A stretch of DNA of 64,000 nt from Agarivorans aestuarii (GCF_019670125.1 NZ_AP023033.1:3869501-3933500); one strand, 5' to 3'; shown: positions 1-8,908, counted from the first letter of the stretch. Numbers and translations are program-made. The notes: generated by a model from the sequence alone, not told the origin.

Positions 1-63
1 TTGCCTGTTGGTCGTCCAATGAAGTTTGAAGACAACAGTGCGCCACTAAAAGTGGCTGCGTAA
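1..63 (+). CDS. Possible C-terminal tail of a plus-strand gene entering from the left
   Basis: Frame 1 on the plus strand reads LPVGRPMKFEDNSAPLKVAA and then TAA at 61-63. The composition looks like an ordinary protein C-terminus with plausible codon use. It would converge on, and overlap, the DUF6279 gene on the other strand. Twenty codons are too few to identify a family, so this is only a possibility. Confidence 0.3.
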   Translation: MPVGRPMKFEDNSAPLKVAA

Positions 64-946
64 ACTTTAATTGCTTAACTAGCTTTGCCACCACAGCTGG
101 CTTTGCAGGTTGTGGATTGTCTTCTATAAGTGATTGAAGATCTTCAATATAAGCGTCTATCTTAGCTAAGATATGACGCTTTTGTTGTTTATTGGCCAGG
201 GCTAATATTTCGCTCATGCCTTGTGCCCACAATTGCCGATTATGATAGAAACGCTCGCTTAAGCCCGGCGGCCAGAGTGATTCTGAATTCACCATCAATA
301 CATAAAATTCTTGCTCAAAATTTTCCGACTTACTTTGTCCACTTAGAGAATAAGCCAGATATTGCTGCCAGCGACTTTGCACGTTATGCCAATCAGCGCG
401 AGTATCAATTAGCTGCTTAGCCAACTGCTCTATCACCTGTTGTTGTTTAGGTGATACATCGCCAAGCCAGCGCTCAACACTGTTAGAGATGTGTTCAATA
501 CGGTAATCATAATGGCTTTGTTGACGGTCGCTATCTTCGCGTTGCTCAGCTAGCTTAGCCATAAAATCTGAAAGCTGCTGCGAAGAAGCAGTTTGTGCGA
601 GCTGCGCTACATCAAGATACACATGACCAGCCAATACACGATAATGCTCTTGCCAAGCGTCAACTTGCTCTAATAATTGTTGTTGGCTAATACCACTATT
701 GATTTGTGCATGAAACAGCTGTAGCTGGGCCAAGTATACCGGCAACTGTTCATGCCTATGCCATACCAGCCAGCTTTTTAACATGGGCTTAAAAGCTGCT
801 TTTTGCTCGCTGTTCATTTCGATGTAATCATCGATGTACCAGTAAGCCAGCCAGTTAAGGTTGTTATACACAAAGCGCATACCACAGGCGCTCAGCAAGC
901 CGCTGAGTATCAATATCAGTATCCATCTAAAAGGCTTCATTTGCAT
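1..946 (-). CDS. DUF6279-type lipoprotein, 3' end cut by the window edge
   Basis: The minus strand is open from an ATG at 946 to the window edge (315 codons, no stop). An AGGAGG ribosome site sits just upstream (951-958). The N-terminus MQMKPFRWILILILSGLLSA is followed by a Cys, giving a lipobox (LSAC) and a lipid-anchored protein. The segment after it (RFVYNNLNWLAYWYIDDYIE) is the signature I associate with DUF6279 lipoproteins of marine gammaproteobacteria; the rest is Gln-rich and helical. Function unknown. The last 20 or so codons read through a stretch that also looks like the end of a plus-strand gene, so the true stop probably lies just outside the window. Family assignment is from memory of the motif; the reading frame is certain. 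Confidence 0.8.
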   Translation of the reverse strand, partial: MQMKPFRWILILILSGLLSACGMRFVYNNLNWLAYWYIDDYIEMNSEQKAAFKPMLKSWLVWHRHEQLPVYLAQLQLFHAQINSGISQQQLLEQVDAWQEHYRVLAGHVYLDVAQLAQTASSQQLSDFMAKLAEQREDSDRQQSHYDYRIEHISNSVERWLGDVSPKQQQVIEQLAKQLIDTRADWHNVQSRWQQYLAYSLSGQSKSENFEQEFYVLMVNSESLWPPGLSERFYHNRQLWAQGMSEILALANKQQKRHILAKIDAYIEDLQSLIEDNPQPAKPAVVAKLVKQLKFTQPLLVAHCCLQTSLDDQQA

Positions 947-1098
947 AACACCTCCTTTAATAAACAGACCCAAAGAACCGGAAATAGTTCTCACTCTGCA
1001 GCTATTTAATTATTAAGGCTTGTGAGATTAATTCAAGCGGAGTAGATTAGCCCTACTTGCAATGGTGGCGTGAAACCAAGCACGCAATGGATGGTTAA

Positions 1099-1554
1099 TT
1101 GGTTGGTTTAACTAAGAAATTATTACTGGTATTAGCAGTTATTGCTGGCGCTTTTGGACTTGGCATCGGTGTAAGTTATTGGCAACAACAACAGCTTGAA
1201 GCACTAAACTTTGAGCACTGCCAACAATTGCATAATGGTCGCTGTGAGTGGCAAGTTGATGAGCAAACATGGCAATTAACTTTACCTAGTGACCAACTTC
1301 CCGCCATGTTAAGCCAGCATTTTGAGTTAAACACCAATCAGGAAAACCCTCCAAGCCTAGAACTCCGTTTACAAGGGATAGAAATGTACATGGGTGAAAT
1401 CAAGCTGCAGCTCGAGCCCAACGAAAATGGTCACTATCAATCGGATATTTTGCTGCCGATTTGTAACACTGGAAAAATGCGCTGGCGAGCAGAAATTGTT
1501 TCTTTAGACCCCACCCAACCTGTTGCTCTTAGTTTTGAGGTAGATAGCCAATGA
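1099..1554 (+). CDS. Unknown membrane-anchored protein, first gene of the copper operon
   Basis: 151 residues from a TTG start; an in-frame TAA directly upstream (1096-1098) rules out a longer form and there is no early ATG. A GGATGG stretch (1088-1093) could serve as ribosome site. Residues 8-27 form one hydrophobic segment, so the rest is probably periplasmic. Two Cys lie in HCQQLHNGRC (about residues 41-50) and one more in LPICNTG near the C-terminus. The gene overlaps the SCO gene by 4 nt (ATGA), so the two are translationally coupled. I do not recognise a named family. Context with SCO and PCuAC suggests a role in copper delivery to cytochrome oxidase or in copper handling, which is inference only. 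Confidence 0.8.
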   Translation: MVGLTKKLLLVLAVIAGAFGLGIGVSYWQQQQLEALNFEHCQQLHNGRCEWQVDEQTWQLTLPSDQLPAMLSQHFELNTNQENPPSLELRLQGIEMYMGEIKLQLEPNENGHYQSDILLPICNTGKMRWRAEIVSLDPTQPVALSFEVDSQ

Positions 1555-2162
1555 AATACCTAGCATGGATTGCTCTAATTATTGTTAGTGGATTAGCCGG
1601 AGTTATGAGTTTTCAATGGTTTTCTGCAGACTCTAGCCCTAAACAAGCAGCGGTAAGCAATAAGGTGATTACTACCGTACCGGCCAACTTGTTCAAAATA
1701 GCCAGCAGTGATGGGCGCTTTACCGAGTTAAACCAGAATAAGCAGCTTTATATCGCTTACTTTGGCTTTACCCATTGCCCAGACGTTTGCCCAACGTCTT
1801 TAGCGGTACTTAGCGCCGCTTTGCAAGGTATATCGGAGCCACAACGCCAGCAGCTTCAAAGCCTATTTGTAAGTGTTGATCCCAAACGTGATGACCCAGA
1901 AACCGTCAGCACCTATGCCGGCTATTTTCATCCTGATATTGTCGGGTTAAGCCCACAGGAAGGTCAGCTATTAGGCTTAACCCAAAGCTTGGGGGTATAT
2001 TATAAGTATGTAGATATTCCCGACTCACAACTGGAATACAGCGTTGACCACAACTCATTTTTTTACTTCTTAAATGCTAAAGGCGAGTTACTAGCGAAGG
2101 TGCCACACACCCTAGACCCACAGCCTTTAGTAGCCAAAATTCAACAATTACTTCCCCAATAA
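1551..2162 (+). CDS. SCO1/SenC family copper metallochaperone
   Basis: 203 residues. SCO proteins are membrane-anchored, thioredoxin-fold copper chaperones that help build the CuA centre of cytochrome c oxidase or act as thiol reductants. An N-terminal anchor (residues 4-24) is followed by the copper site: Cys76 and Cys80 in FTHCPDVCPTSL, and the third ligand His167 in VDHNSFF. All three ligands are present. It overlaps the upstream gene by 4 nt and lies 14 nt before the PCuAC gene, forming a three-gene copper unit. Family assignment is firm; the oxidase it serves is not in the window. Confidence 0.95.
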   Translation: MKYLAWIALIIVSGLAGVMSFQWFSADSSPKQAAVSNKVITTVPANLFKIASSDGRFTELNQNKQLYIAYFGFTHCPDVCPTSLAVLSAALQGISEPQRQQLQSLFVSVDPKRDDPETVSTYAGYFHPDIVGLSPQEGQLLGLTQSLGVYYKYVDIPDSQLEYSVDHNSFFYFLNAKGELLAKVPHTLDPQPLVAKIQQLLPQ

Positions 2163-2176
2163 AATAAGGATTAACA

Positions 2177-2623
2177 ATGCGCTCAATCTTGCTCGCTCTC
2201 AGTCTTTTATTTAGCTTTAATCTGGCCGCCAATCAAGCCGCCATAACAGTAAGCGAGGCTTATGCGAGAGCCACTCCACCTAATGCGCCCACCAGCGCTA
2301 TCTTCCTGAAAATGAGCAATACCAGTGAACAAGAGGTGAGCTTGGTATCTGCTAGCACGCCTGCGGCGGGTCGTGTGGAATTGCATACCATGTTAATGGA
2401 CGGCGATGTGATGCAAATGCGCCAAGTTAAGCAAATAGAGGTCGCTTCGGGGAAAGTTGTAGAGTTAAAGCCTGGTGGTTTGCACCTAATGTTGTTTGAC
2501 CTACAAACGAAATTTGCTGAGGGTGAAGAGCTAGCGTTAAAGCTGGTTTTTTCTGATGGCAGCCAGCAACAGCTCACTGTGCCAGTTAAAAAAGTAATGC
2601 ACAAAATGAAGCACCATCACTAA
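2177..2623 (+). CDS. PCuAC-type periplasmic copper chaperone
   Basis: 148 residues with a signal peptide (hydrophobic 3-16, cleavage near AANQ). The PCuAC (DUF461) fold binds Cu(I) and hands it to SCO or directly to the CuA site. Visible ligands are His70 in VELHTM, Met residues around 73-81, and His103/Met105 in GGLHLML, the family's H(M)x10Mx21HxM pattern. The tail ends HKMKHHH, an extra metal-binding His cluster found in some members. An AAGGA ribosome site precedes the ATG. It is the last gene of the copper operon and is followed by an intrinsic terminator. Confidence 0.95.
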   Translation: MRSILLALSLLFSFNLAANQAAITVSEAYARATPPNAPTSAIFLKMSNTSEQEVSLVSASTPAAGRVELHTMLMDGDVMQMRQVKQIEVASGKVVELKPGGLHLMLFDLQTKFAEGEELALKLVFSDGSQQQLTVPVKKVMHKMKHHH

Positions 2624-2635
2624 ACAATCTTTAAT

Positions 2636-2662
2636 GGGATTAGGCAAAGCTTAATCCCTTTT
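2636..2662 (+). terminator. Intrinsic terminator of the copper operon
   Basis: Stem GGGATTA (2636-2642) pairs with TAATCCC (2652-2658) and is followed by TTTT. It lies 13 nt after the PCuAC stop and just before the 3' end of the converging HD-GYP gene. Confidence 0.7.
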
Positions 2663-2671
2663 AATATTTGG

Positions 2672-3865
2672 CTATTCAGACAAGTATCTGTCTAAGGATA
2701 TTCCGTAGTCACGCGCCGATACCGAGCTTTCTATTTCCTCATGTGAGAACTTACTTAAATCGAGAAGTTTCACTTCAGTGTGGGTATTGGTTAGGGTATT
2801 GAAAACCTGCTTAATCACTGGCTGTAGAGGTTTAAGCTCATTACGTTCTACCACCACTCCCAATTTCCCAGACTTCAATTTAACCAAGGTACCAACCGGG
2901 TACACGCCCATACAGCGGATAAACTTTTCTACTAATACCTTATCAAACTGCGTGCCTACACCCGAGAGTAAAATACGGAAAGCAGCAGTAGGTGGCATGC
3001 CACTTTTATAGACTCGGTCAGCGGTCAGTGCATCGTAACAATCAACAATGTTAGCCATACGAGTATAAGCAGATAACTGGTCGCCCTTTAATTGGTTAGG
3101 GTATCCAAGGCCATCTAAACGCTCGTGGTGATTGCTGGCGATCTCCAGCATGATATTACTAATGCCTTCTTGAGCCTTTAGAATATTATGGCTATGCACC
3201 ACGTGCTCTCGCATGATAACAAACTCGTCGTCAGTAAGTTTGCCGGGTTTATGCAAGATTTCATCAGGCGTATTGATTTTGCCAATATCGTGCAGCATTC
3301 CGCCCATTAGCAGCTGTTTTTGTTTGGCTTTATTCAAGCCCAGCGAGCGCCCAAAATATGCCAGTAGCATTCCCACGTTAAGAGAATGCTCCATTAGGTA
3401 TTTGTCTTTGGCGCGAATTTTGGCCAAACACAACATGGCGTTGCTTTGGTTTTCGAGTGAATCAATTAAACCTTCGGCAGCTTTCTCCATTGGTTCAATA
3501 TCAATGGGTTCGCCTTGTTGTAACTGCTTAAAGTATTTCGACTGTAAACTTTTAGCTTCATTAAACAGCTTTTTTGCCGCTTGCTTTTCGCTTTCGCCGC
3601 TACGCTTCTTGGGTTTGCTACTTGAGCTGCTTATTTCGGTAGATTTTTGATCCAAGTCCTGTTCAGCAAATACGCTTCTGGACCAATCAACATTTACAAC
3701 TTTTACCCCTTTATTCTTTAGAACTGTAACTTGCTTCGCCTGAGTAATACGCCCAGATTGAGCAATGCTGGTTTTGCCGGTTTGGCTGGTGATGGATACA
3801 ACAAACATACCTTCTTTTAGGGCATCAATGTTGATAGTTCTTATATCGGCTTTAGGGCTGGTCAT
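2672..3865 (-). CDS. HD-GYP domain cyclic-di-GMP phosphodiesterase with N-terminal DUF3391
   Basis: 397 residues from the ATG at 3865 (a TTG four codons earlier, at 3877, is possible and has a GGA upstream). The N-terminal 65 residues match the DUF3391 domain that often precedes HD-GYP (IDALKEGMFVV). A Ser/Lys-rich linker follows. The HD-GYP domain has MLHDIGK near residues 190-196 and HHERLDGLGYP near 246-256, so both the HD metal site and the GYP motif are intact. Such proteins hydrolyse c-di-GMP to GMP and influence motility and biofilm. No membrane segment, so cytoplasmic. Monocistronic by context. Confidence 0.93.
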   Translation of the reverse strand: MTSPKADIRTINIDALKEGMFVVSITSQTGKTSIAQSGRITQAKQVTVLKNKGVKVVNVDWSRSVFAEQDLDQKSTEISSSSSKPKKRSGESEKQAAKKLFNEAKSLQSKYFKQLQQGEPIDIEPMEKAAEGLIDSLENQSNAMLCLAKIRAKDKYLMEHSLNVGMLLAYFGRSLGLNKAKQKQLLMGGMLHDIGKINTPDEILHKPGKLTDDEFVIMREHVVHSHNILKAQEGISNIMLEIASNHHERLDGLGYPNQLKGDQLSAYTRMANIVDCYDALTADRVYKSGMPPTAAFRILLSGVGTQFDKVLVEKFIRCMGVYPVGTLVKLKSGKLGVVVERNELKPLQPVIKQVFNTLTNTHTEVKLLDLSKFSHEEIESSVSARDYGISLDRYLSE

Positions 3866-4017
3866 ACTGCTTGGCAATCACTCATCCAAATTACGGCTAA
3901 AGTTAGAAAACACTGCTTTAAACATACTAAAGCAATCGAAAAAAATAGCCTTGCTAAGAAGTGTAGAATGTTATCGCTATCAAAAAAGGGAAACGAAATG
4001 TAAATTTTTTAACAAGT

Positions 4018-4440
4018 TTAATCAACTGCTAAATCTGCCTGTTTTAAGTACTCATTGGCTAGCATTTGAATTTTATCCATATCATTATCTGAGAACCCTT
4101 GCTTCTTTGGTTCTAAAGAGGAGAAATTAAGTGTTCCAATAATTTCACCACGCTTGACTAAGGGAATACCAATATAGCTTTCTAAATGCATTGCTTGATA
4201 ACAAGGGTGCAAGCACATATCAGTCATCGCTCCTACTTGTTGATAAGCCAATATCTTTTCTTGACTGATTACGTCAGCGCAGTAGGTCATGTCTACTGGA
4301 AACTCATCCCCAGCGCGCACTAAATCAAGGCTAGAGTATGCTGCAAGCACTACATAACGATTATCTTGAATATTGCTGATAATACCCAGTTGCATGTCAA
4401 AAGTTTGAGCTGCATCCTTCAACCACTGTTGCACGTCCAT
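4018..4440 (-). CDS. GAF domain protein
   Basis: 140 residues that are almost entirely one GAF domain, with the typical YIGIPLV...GTLNFSS core near the middle and a C-terminal helix. GAF domains bind small ligands or chromophores. Cys residues in YCADVIS and MCLHPCY could be ligand or redox sites, but no cofactor can be assigned. The ATG at 4440 is chosen because TTGGAG lies 6-11 nt upstream; a TTG at 4452 would start inside that ribosome site. The protein has no output domain, so it probably acts through a partner. Divergent from the hydroxylase gene. Confidence 0.85.
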   Translation of the reverse strand: MDVQQWLKDAAQTFDMQLGIISNIQDNRYVVLAAYSSLDLVRAGDEFPVDMTYCADVISQEKILAYQQVGAMTDMCLHPCYQAMHLESYIGIPLVKRGEIIGTLNFSSLEPKKQGFSDNDMDKIQMLANEYLKQADLAVD

Positions 4441-4515
4441 AGCTAACTCCAAAAATCAAACAAAGCTTTTTAACAATAAACTAATCTTAGTTCAGATTTG
4501 TTTGTTGTTTTAACG

Positions 4516-5334
4516 ATGCTTAGTATACTTTGGTCCATGCAAACACTCGAGCTTTGGCGTTTAGTAATTTTTGTAGGGCTATTGGCCCTTTTTATGCTGC
4601 TTGAGCTAGCTTGGCCAAGGCATCAGCGCAGCATTCCCCGCAGCCAACGCTGGCCGGCAAACTTGGGTTTAATTTTACTTAATAGCTTGTGTTTAAAGCT
4701 GGTATTTCCAATTACCACATTAGCTATGGCTAGCTGGGCTAAGCACCAGCAATGGGGTTTGTTTAATCAACTAGAACTAAACGCTTGGTTCGTCGCGCCT
4801 ATTTGCGTTGTGCTGCTAGATTTAGCCATTTACTGGCAGCATAGGCTATTTCACACTCTTCCTTGGCTGTGGCGGATTCATCGCATGCATCATGTAGACC
4901 CTGATTACGACGTAAGCCTTGGGCTACGCTTTCACCCCATTGAAATAATCTTGTCGATGCTGATCAAGCTTGGGTTGATTTTGTTGTTAGGCGTACCGGT
5001 ATTAGCGGTGTTTTTGTTTGAAGTGATACTCAACGCTATGGCGATGTTTAATCACAGCAACCTAAAGCTTCCTTTAAGGCTGGATGGCATATTAAGAAAA
5101 CTAGTAGTGACTCCTGATATGCATCGAGTACATCACTCTCAGCACTATCATGAACACAACGCCAATTACGGTTTTAACCTGGCTATATGGGATAGGATAT
5201 TTGGAACATATTTGGCTCAACCTAAAGATGGCCATGAGAAACTAAAATTTGGCTTAAGCCACTGGCCCAATGCTAAAGATAACCGCCAACTCAAAGGCTT
5301 GTTAAGCCTGCCGTTTCGCTCAGCTAATAAATAA
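4516..5334 (+). CDS. Sterol desaturase / fatty acid hydroxylase superfamily membrane enzyme
   Basis: About 272 residues, with hydrophobic segments near the N-terminus and two more in the middle. The di-iron histidine boxes of the family are clear: HRLFH, then HRMHH about ten residues later, and HRVHHSQHYHEHN in the C-terminal part. These enzymes hydroxylate or desaturate lipids at a non-haem di-iron centre in the membrane; the substrate cannot be told. Start choice is uncertain: TTG 4498, ATG 4516 and ATG 4537 are in frame and none has a strong ribosome site. Confidence 0.85.
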   Translation: MLSILWSMQTLELWRLVIFVGLLALFMLLELAWPRHQRSIPRSQRWPANLGLILLNSLCLKLVFPITTLAMASWAKHQQWGLFNQLELNAWFVAPICVVLLDLAIYWQHRLFHTLPWLWRIHRMHHVDPDYDVSLGLRFHPIEIILSMLIKLGLILLLGVPVLAVFLFEVILNAMAMFNHSNLKLPLRLDGILRKLVVTPDMHRVHHSQHYHEHNANYGFNLAIWDRIFGTYLAQPKDGHEKLKFGLSHWPNAKDNRQLKGLLSLPFRSANK

Positions 5335-5483
5335 ATTAAAGCCAATCAGCAATAGATTAATCAGCCCTATTTAAGGCCTCTAGTACATCGAAGACTTCGC
5401 CAAAAACCATTTTACAAAACTCCACTTGGAGAGTCGTTCACTTCCTTGCTATATTTCAGCTCCGCGCGAATAAGGAAATAGAG

Positions 5484-6392
5484 ATGTATAGCAGCTTATT
5501 GATGATTTTAGGAGCATTAGTTGTCGGTTACATGATTCCCGTAAAACATCCCTCGGCCTTAGTTACCATTCGCCGACTAAGTAGCTGGATGCTCTACTTG
5601 ATTCTCTTTTTGATGGGTTATGGTTTGGCCTTTATTGATAACCTTGGCCAAAACATTATTCAGCTATTTAGCCAAAGTGCTGTGTTAGTGGGTTTATTGC
5701 TTATCTTTAACCTGAGTGCGCTGTACTTTGTGGGTCGCTATTTGGCAATGCCAACCGCTGAACCGATACACAAAAAAAGTAATAACAAACTCGCTATGTT
5801 TAAAGAACCGGCTTTACTTATTGCTCTACTGTTATTCGGTTTAGTTGCGGGTCTGGCTTATCAACAGCAATTACCCGCTCAATCAGTATTGGCCGAATAC
5901 GCGCTTATTCTGCTAATTTTTTGTATTGGTATCGAGCTACGCAGTGCTGGGATTAGTGTTCGCCAAATGCTACTTAACCGACGCGGCTTAATTATTGCCC
6001 TAGTTTTGGTACTGAGCTCATTGCCAGCAGGCGCCATTACTGCGTACTTGTTCGACTTACCACTAAACCTAGGTTTAGCCATGAGCAGCGGCTTTGGTTG
6101 GTATTCACTATCGGGTGCCTTGCTAAGTAAAGCAGCCACTCCGTTAATCGGCAGCACCGCCTTTTTTGCCGATTTAAGCCGTGAGCTAATCACCCTGCTA
6201 CTAATCCCAGTTTTAATGCAACGCTCACCCGCTGCCACTATTGGTTATGCTGGGGCTACCGCAATGGACTTCTCTCTGCCTATGCTGCAGCGAGCAGGCG
6301 GCAACCAATTAGTACCGGTTGCCATCGCCAGTGGCTTTATTCTTAGCCTGCTCTGCCCGCTAATGATTTTATTGCTGGTTAACTTTGCTTAA
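5484..6392 (+). CDS. lysO: LysO (YbjE) family lysine exporter
   Basis: 302 residues, about the length of E. coli LysO, with eight or more hydrophobic segments. The N-terminus (LGALVVGYMIP) and the mid-protein pattern AMSSGFGWYSLSG match the DUF340/LysO family, which exports L-lysine and toxic analogues from the cytoplasm. An AAGGA ribosome site precedes the ATG. The 150-nt leader contains only short hairpins and is too small for a lysine riboswitch. Symbol by family similarity. Confidence 0.85.
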   Translation: MYSSLLMILGALVVGYMIPVKHPSALVTIRRLSSWMLYLILFLMGYGLAFIDNLGQNIIQLFSQSAVLVGLLLIFNLSALYFVGRYLAMPTAEPIHKKSNNKLAMFKEPALLIALLLFGLVAGLAYQQQLPAQSVLAEYALILLIFCIGIELRSAGISVRQMLLNRRGLIIALVLVLSSLPAGAITAYLFDLPLNLGLAMSSGFGWYSLSGALLSKAATPLIGSTAFFADLSRELITLLLIPVLMQRSPAATIGYAGATAMDFSLPMLQRAGGNQLVPVAIASGFILSLLCPLMILLLVNFA

Positions 6393-6396
6393 GGCT

Positions 6397-8739
6397 TTAA
6401 TCAGGCTTGTTAAAGTCGGCAACTGCCTTATCTAGTAGCTTCAAATCTTCTGGGTAATCGTGGCTAAGTTGGTGAATCCAGTCTTCCACGTTATCCCACC
6501 AGGCGGGTAATTCTGGTGATTGGATCTTATTGGCTAAACGTTGGATCCTCGCCAAACCTATCGAGCCGGCTGCGCCCTTAATTTTGTGGGCCTCAGAAGC
6601 AATGCCGTCTTGGTCTTTAGCAAACAAGTTGCTCTCGAGTACTTTCATATAATCAGGCATTACTTGCTTGAACAAATTGATGCTGTCGTTAAGCACTGTT
6701 ACCCCAATGGTCTCACAGAACTGCTCCACCAAATCTAAATCCAAAATGGGCATGGAGCTGCGACTTAATGCTTGCTTGGGGCTTACCGTTGGCTCAGCTT
6801 CTGGCTCTTCACCAATCGCAAATACACTGTTAAAGCAATGCACTACCGCATTGCGGTTAATTGGTTTGTGAATAACATCAACCATGCCGGCTTTGGCAAA
6901 TTCGCTTTTACTGTTTACTACATTGGCGGTAAGCGCCACCAAAGGCGGTAAATGTTGCTGGGCAAACTGCTCGTGCCAGCGCTTGGCAATATCAAAACCA
7001 CTCATATCTGGCAGCTGAATATCTAATAACACCAAGTCAAAGTTATCTGGGTCAAACACCTCAATAGCCTGTTCACCGCTCATGGCCACCTCAACGTAGT
7101 GGCCAAGTTTTTCGAGTAAGGCTTTAGCAATGGTGACATTTAGCTCTACGTCTTCAACTAATAGTATGTCTAGCGGTGGATGGTCTATTTGTTCAGCTTC
7201 GTCGGGAATGGCATCCAGTGTCACTTTTAGCTTAACGCTGAAACATGAGCCCTCACCCTCTTTGCTGCTTACGCTAATGTCTCCGCCCATTGCCCTTACC
7301 AACTGACGAGACACCGACAAACCAATACCAGTTCCGGTAGCTGATTTACTGCCTTCAACCTGATAGTACATAGCGAAGATTTCTTCTAGCTGATCTTGCG
7401 GAATACCTGGGCCGGTATCCTCAATGATTAACTCCAGTTGCACTTCTTGCTCAGATAAAGGCTCGGCTTTTATGGTTAAGGCGACTTCACCCTGCTCGGT
7501 AAACTTAACCGCGTTATGGGTTAAATTCCACAGCACTTGGCGCAAGCGCGTTGGGTCACCCATGATGCTATTGGGAATAGGGCCTATTTGCTCAAAGCGA
7601 AAGGCTAAGCCCTTACTTTGTAACTGCATTTTAGTGAGTGTTTCAATGTCGGTCACTAGCGCTTTAAAGTCCATTGGCTCTAGCGACACCGCAAATCGGC
7701 GCCTATCTAACTTATCTAGGTCAATAATATCGTTGAAGATATTTCCTAAGGTAGTGGCGCTTAATAAGATGGTCTTTACATGTTTACGCTGATCATCATT
7801 AAGCGGGGTATCTAGCAGCATTTGGCTTAAACCCACTACTCCATTGAGCGGTGTGCGCAGCTCGTGGCTAAGGGTAGAGATGAACTGGGTTTTATCGCGG
7901 TTGGCTTTCTCAATGCTAGCTTGCTGGCGCATTCTCTCAGTAATGTCTCGACCAAAGCCCAGCAAACCCAAGCGGTTACCATTGCGTCCGTAAAACGGCA
8001 CTTTTCGCAGTTCAAAAAAGGCTTTGCGTCCATCAGGATATTCTAACCACTGCTCGTAAGTGAGCTGCTCATCGTTGTCGAATACCTGATGATCTGTTTC
8101 AACAATTTTATCGGCAATATCTTCCGGGTAAACATCGTAGGGCGTTAAACCGATTAGCTGCTTTTCGGAACGCCCTACCAATTGCTCTAAAGCCAGGTTA
8201 CAGCCCGAGAATTGTCCTTGCTCATTACGGTAATACACCAGGTCGGGAGAGCTATCGATAAAACTGCGCAGCAATGCAGAGTGTTCTTCTAACTCTTGTT
8301 GAGCACGTTGACGCTGCTTTATTTCTTGCTCTAGCTTGGTCATTGCTTGACGGCGCGCTGCCTCGGCTTTCTCGCGCTCGTCAATCTCCTTGTTAAGCTG
8401 GCTAATGTTGGCTTTAAGCTTGTTGGTAAGTTGCAGATCGCGAGAGCGCATCTTCTCTAACTTGCGGATCATTTTACTTAAGCGCTGGCGAGAGTCTTCT
8501 ATTTGCTCAACGACCACCGACATGAAAAACACCGCCCAAGGTGTGATAATTAAACCAAAGAATACAGAGCGAACTAAATCCACTGAGGATACATTACCGG
8601 TAAGTGCTAAGGTCACACTCATCTGTATCGCCAAAGCCACCAGTATAATGGCGCTGGCTAAGCTAATGGTGAATTTAACAACGCCCAATCGAGATAATAA
8701 ATGAACGTAATAAGTGGCGAGATTTTTCAGTGGCGTCAT
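6397..8739 (-). CDS. arcB: Aerobic respiration control hybrid sensor kinase ArcB
   Basis: 780 residues from the ATG at 8739, which has AAGGAA about 10 nt upstream. Domain order: two membrane helices (about 22-48 and 58-78), a coiled coil (80-155), PAS (155-265), histidine kinase with His292 in STLSHELRTPLNG, ATPase, receiver with the phospho-Asp in LLDIQLPDMSG, and C-terminal Hpt with EAHKIKGAAGS. Residues 180-292 align without gaps to E. coli ArcB, including His292. Cys180 in FSGC is kept, but the second quinone-sensing Cys (241 in E. coli) is Phe here (GRKAFFELRK). ArcB phosphorylates ArcA when quinones are reduced; arcA is not in the window. Confidence 0.95.
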   Translation of the reverse strand: MTPLKNLATYYVHLLSRLGVVKFTISLASAIILVALAIQMSVTLALTGNVSSVDLVRSVFFGLIITPWAVFFMSVVVEQIEDSRQRLSKMIRKLEKMRSRDLQLTNKLKANISQLNKEIDEREKAEAARRQAMTKLEQEIKQRQRAQQELEEHSALLRSFIDSSPDLVYYRNEQGQFSGCNLALEQLVGRSEKQLIGLTPYDVYPEDIADKIVETDHQVFDNDEQLTYEQWLEYPDGRKAFFELRKVPFYGRNGNRLGLLGFGRDITERMRQQASIEKANRDKTQFISTLSHELRTPLNGVVGLSQMLLDTPLNDDQRKHVKTILLSATTLGNIFNDIIDLDKLDRRRFAVSLEPMDFKALVTDIETLTKMQLQSKGLAFRFEQIGPIPNSIMGDPTRLRQVLWNLTHNAVKFTEQGEVALTIKAEPLSEQEVQLELIIEDTGPGIPQDQLEEIFAMYYQVEGSKSATGTGIGLSVSRQLVRAMGGDISVSSKEGEGSCFSVKLKVTLDAIPDEAEQIDHPPLDILLVEDVELNVTIAKALLEKLGHYVEVAMSGEQAIEVFDPDNFDLVLLDIQLPDMSGFDIAKRWHEQFAQQHLPPLVALTANVVNSKSEFAKAGMVDVIHKPINRNAVVHCFNSVFAIGEEPEAEPTVSPKQALSRSSMPILDLDLVEQFCETIGVTVLNDSINLFKQVMPDYMKVLESNLFAKDQDGIASEAHKIKGAAGSIGLARIQRLANKIQSPELPAWWDNVEDWIHQLSHDYPEDLKLLDKAVADFNKPD

Positions 8740-8823
8740 TAAGCCCGATTCCTTTTCTAGCGCGAGCAAGCTAAGCAAATGTTAGCTAATCCATAATATA
8801 AAGATGGTTAATATTAACTTAGC

Positions 8824-8838
8824 TTTTATGGTATAACA
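8824..8838. promoter_or_regulatory. Candidate Zur box upstream of folE2
   Basis: The 15-mer TTTTATGGTATAACA matches the centre of the gammaproteobacterial Zur palindrome (TGTTATA-N-TATAACA) at 12 of 14 specified positions. It lies about 70 nt before the folE2 start. FolE2 can replace the zinc enzyme FolE when zinc is scarce, so Zur control fits. Not tested computationally. Confidence 0.45.
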
Positions 8839-8908
8839 GCCCATCTTTTTGATGTCATCTAAATGCAATGAGCCTAGCTCAAGCATCCCCTTGTGGAGTA
8901 CTAAGTGC

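Noticed and set aside
223..1009. Plus-strand open frames of 65 and 68 codons
   Set aside because: They lie opposite the DUF6279 lipoprotein gene, which has a strong ribosome site, lipobox and an open frame to the window edge.
3213..3650. 145-codon plus-strand open frame
   Set aside because: Shadow of the HD-GYP gene; Ser/Cys-rich composition and no start signal.
5335..5483. Leader of the LysO-type gene, considered as a lysine riboswitch
   Set aside because: Only about 150 nt with two short hairpins; the multi-helix junction of a lysine riboswitch is not seen.
8807..8818. GTTAATATTAAC palindrome upstream of arcB, considered as an ArcA site
   Set aside because: ArcA sites are direct repeats of GTTAA-type elements; a single short palindrome in AT-rich DNA is not enough.
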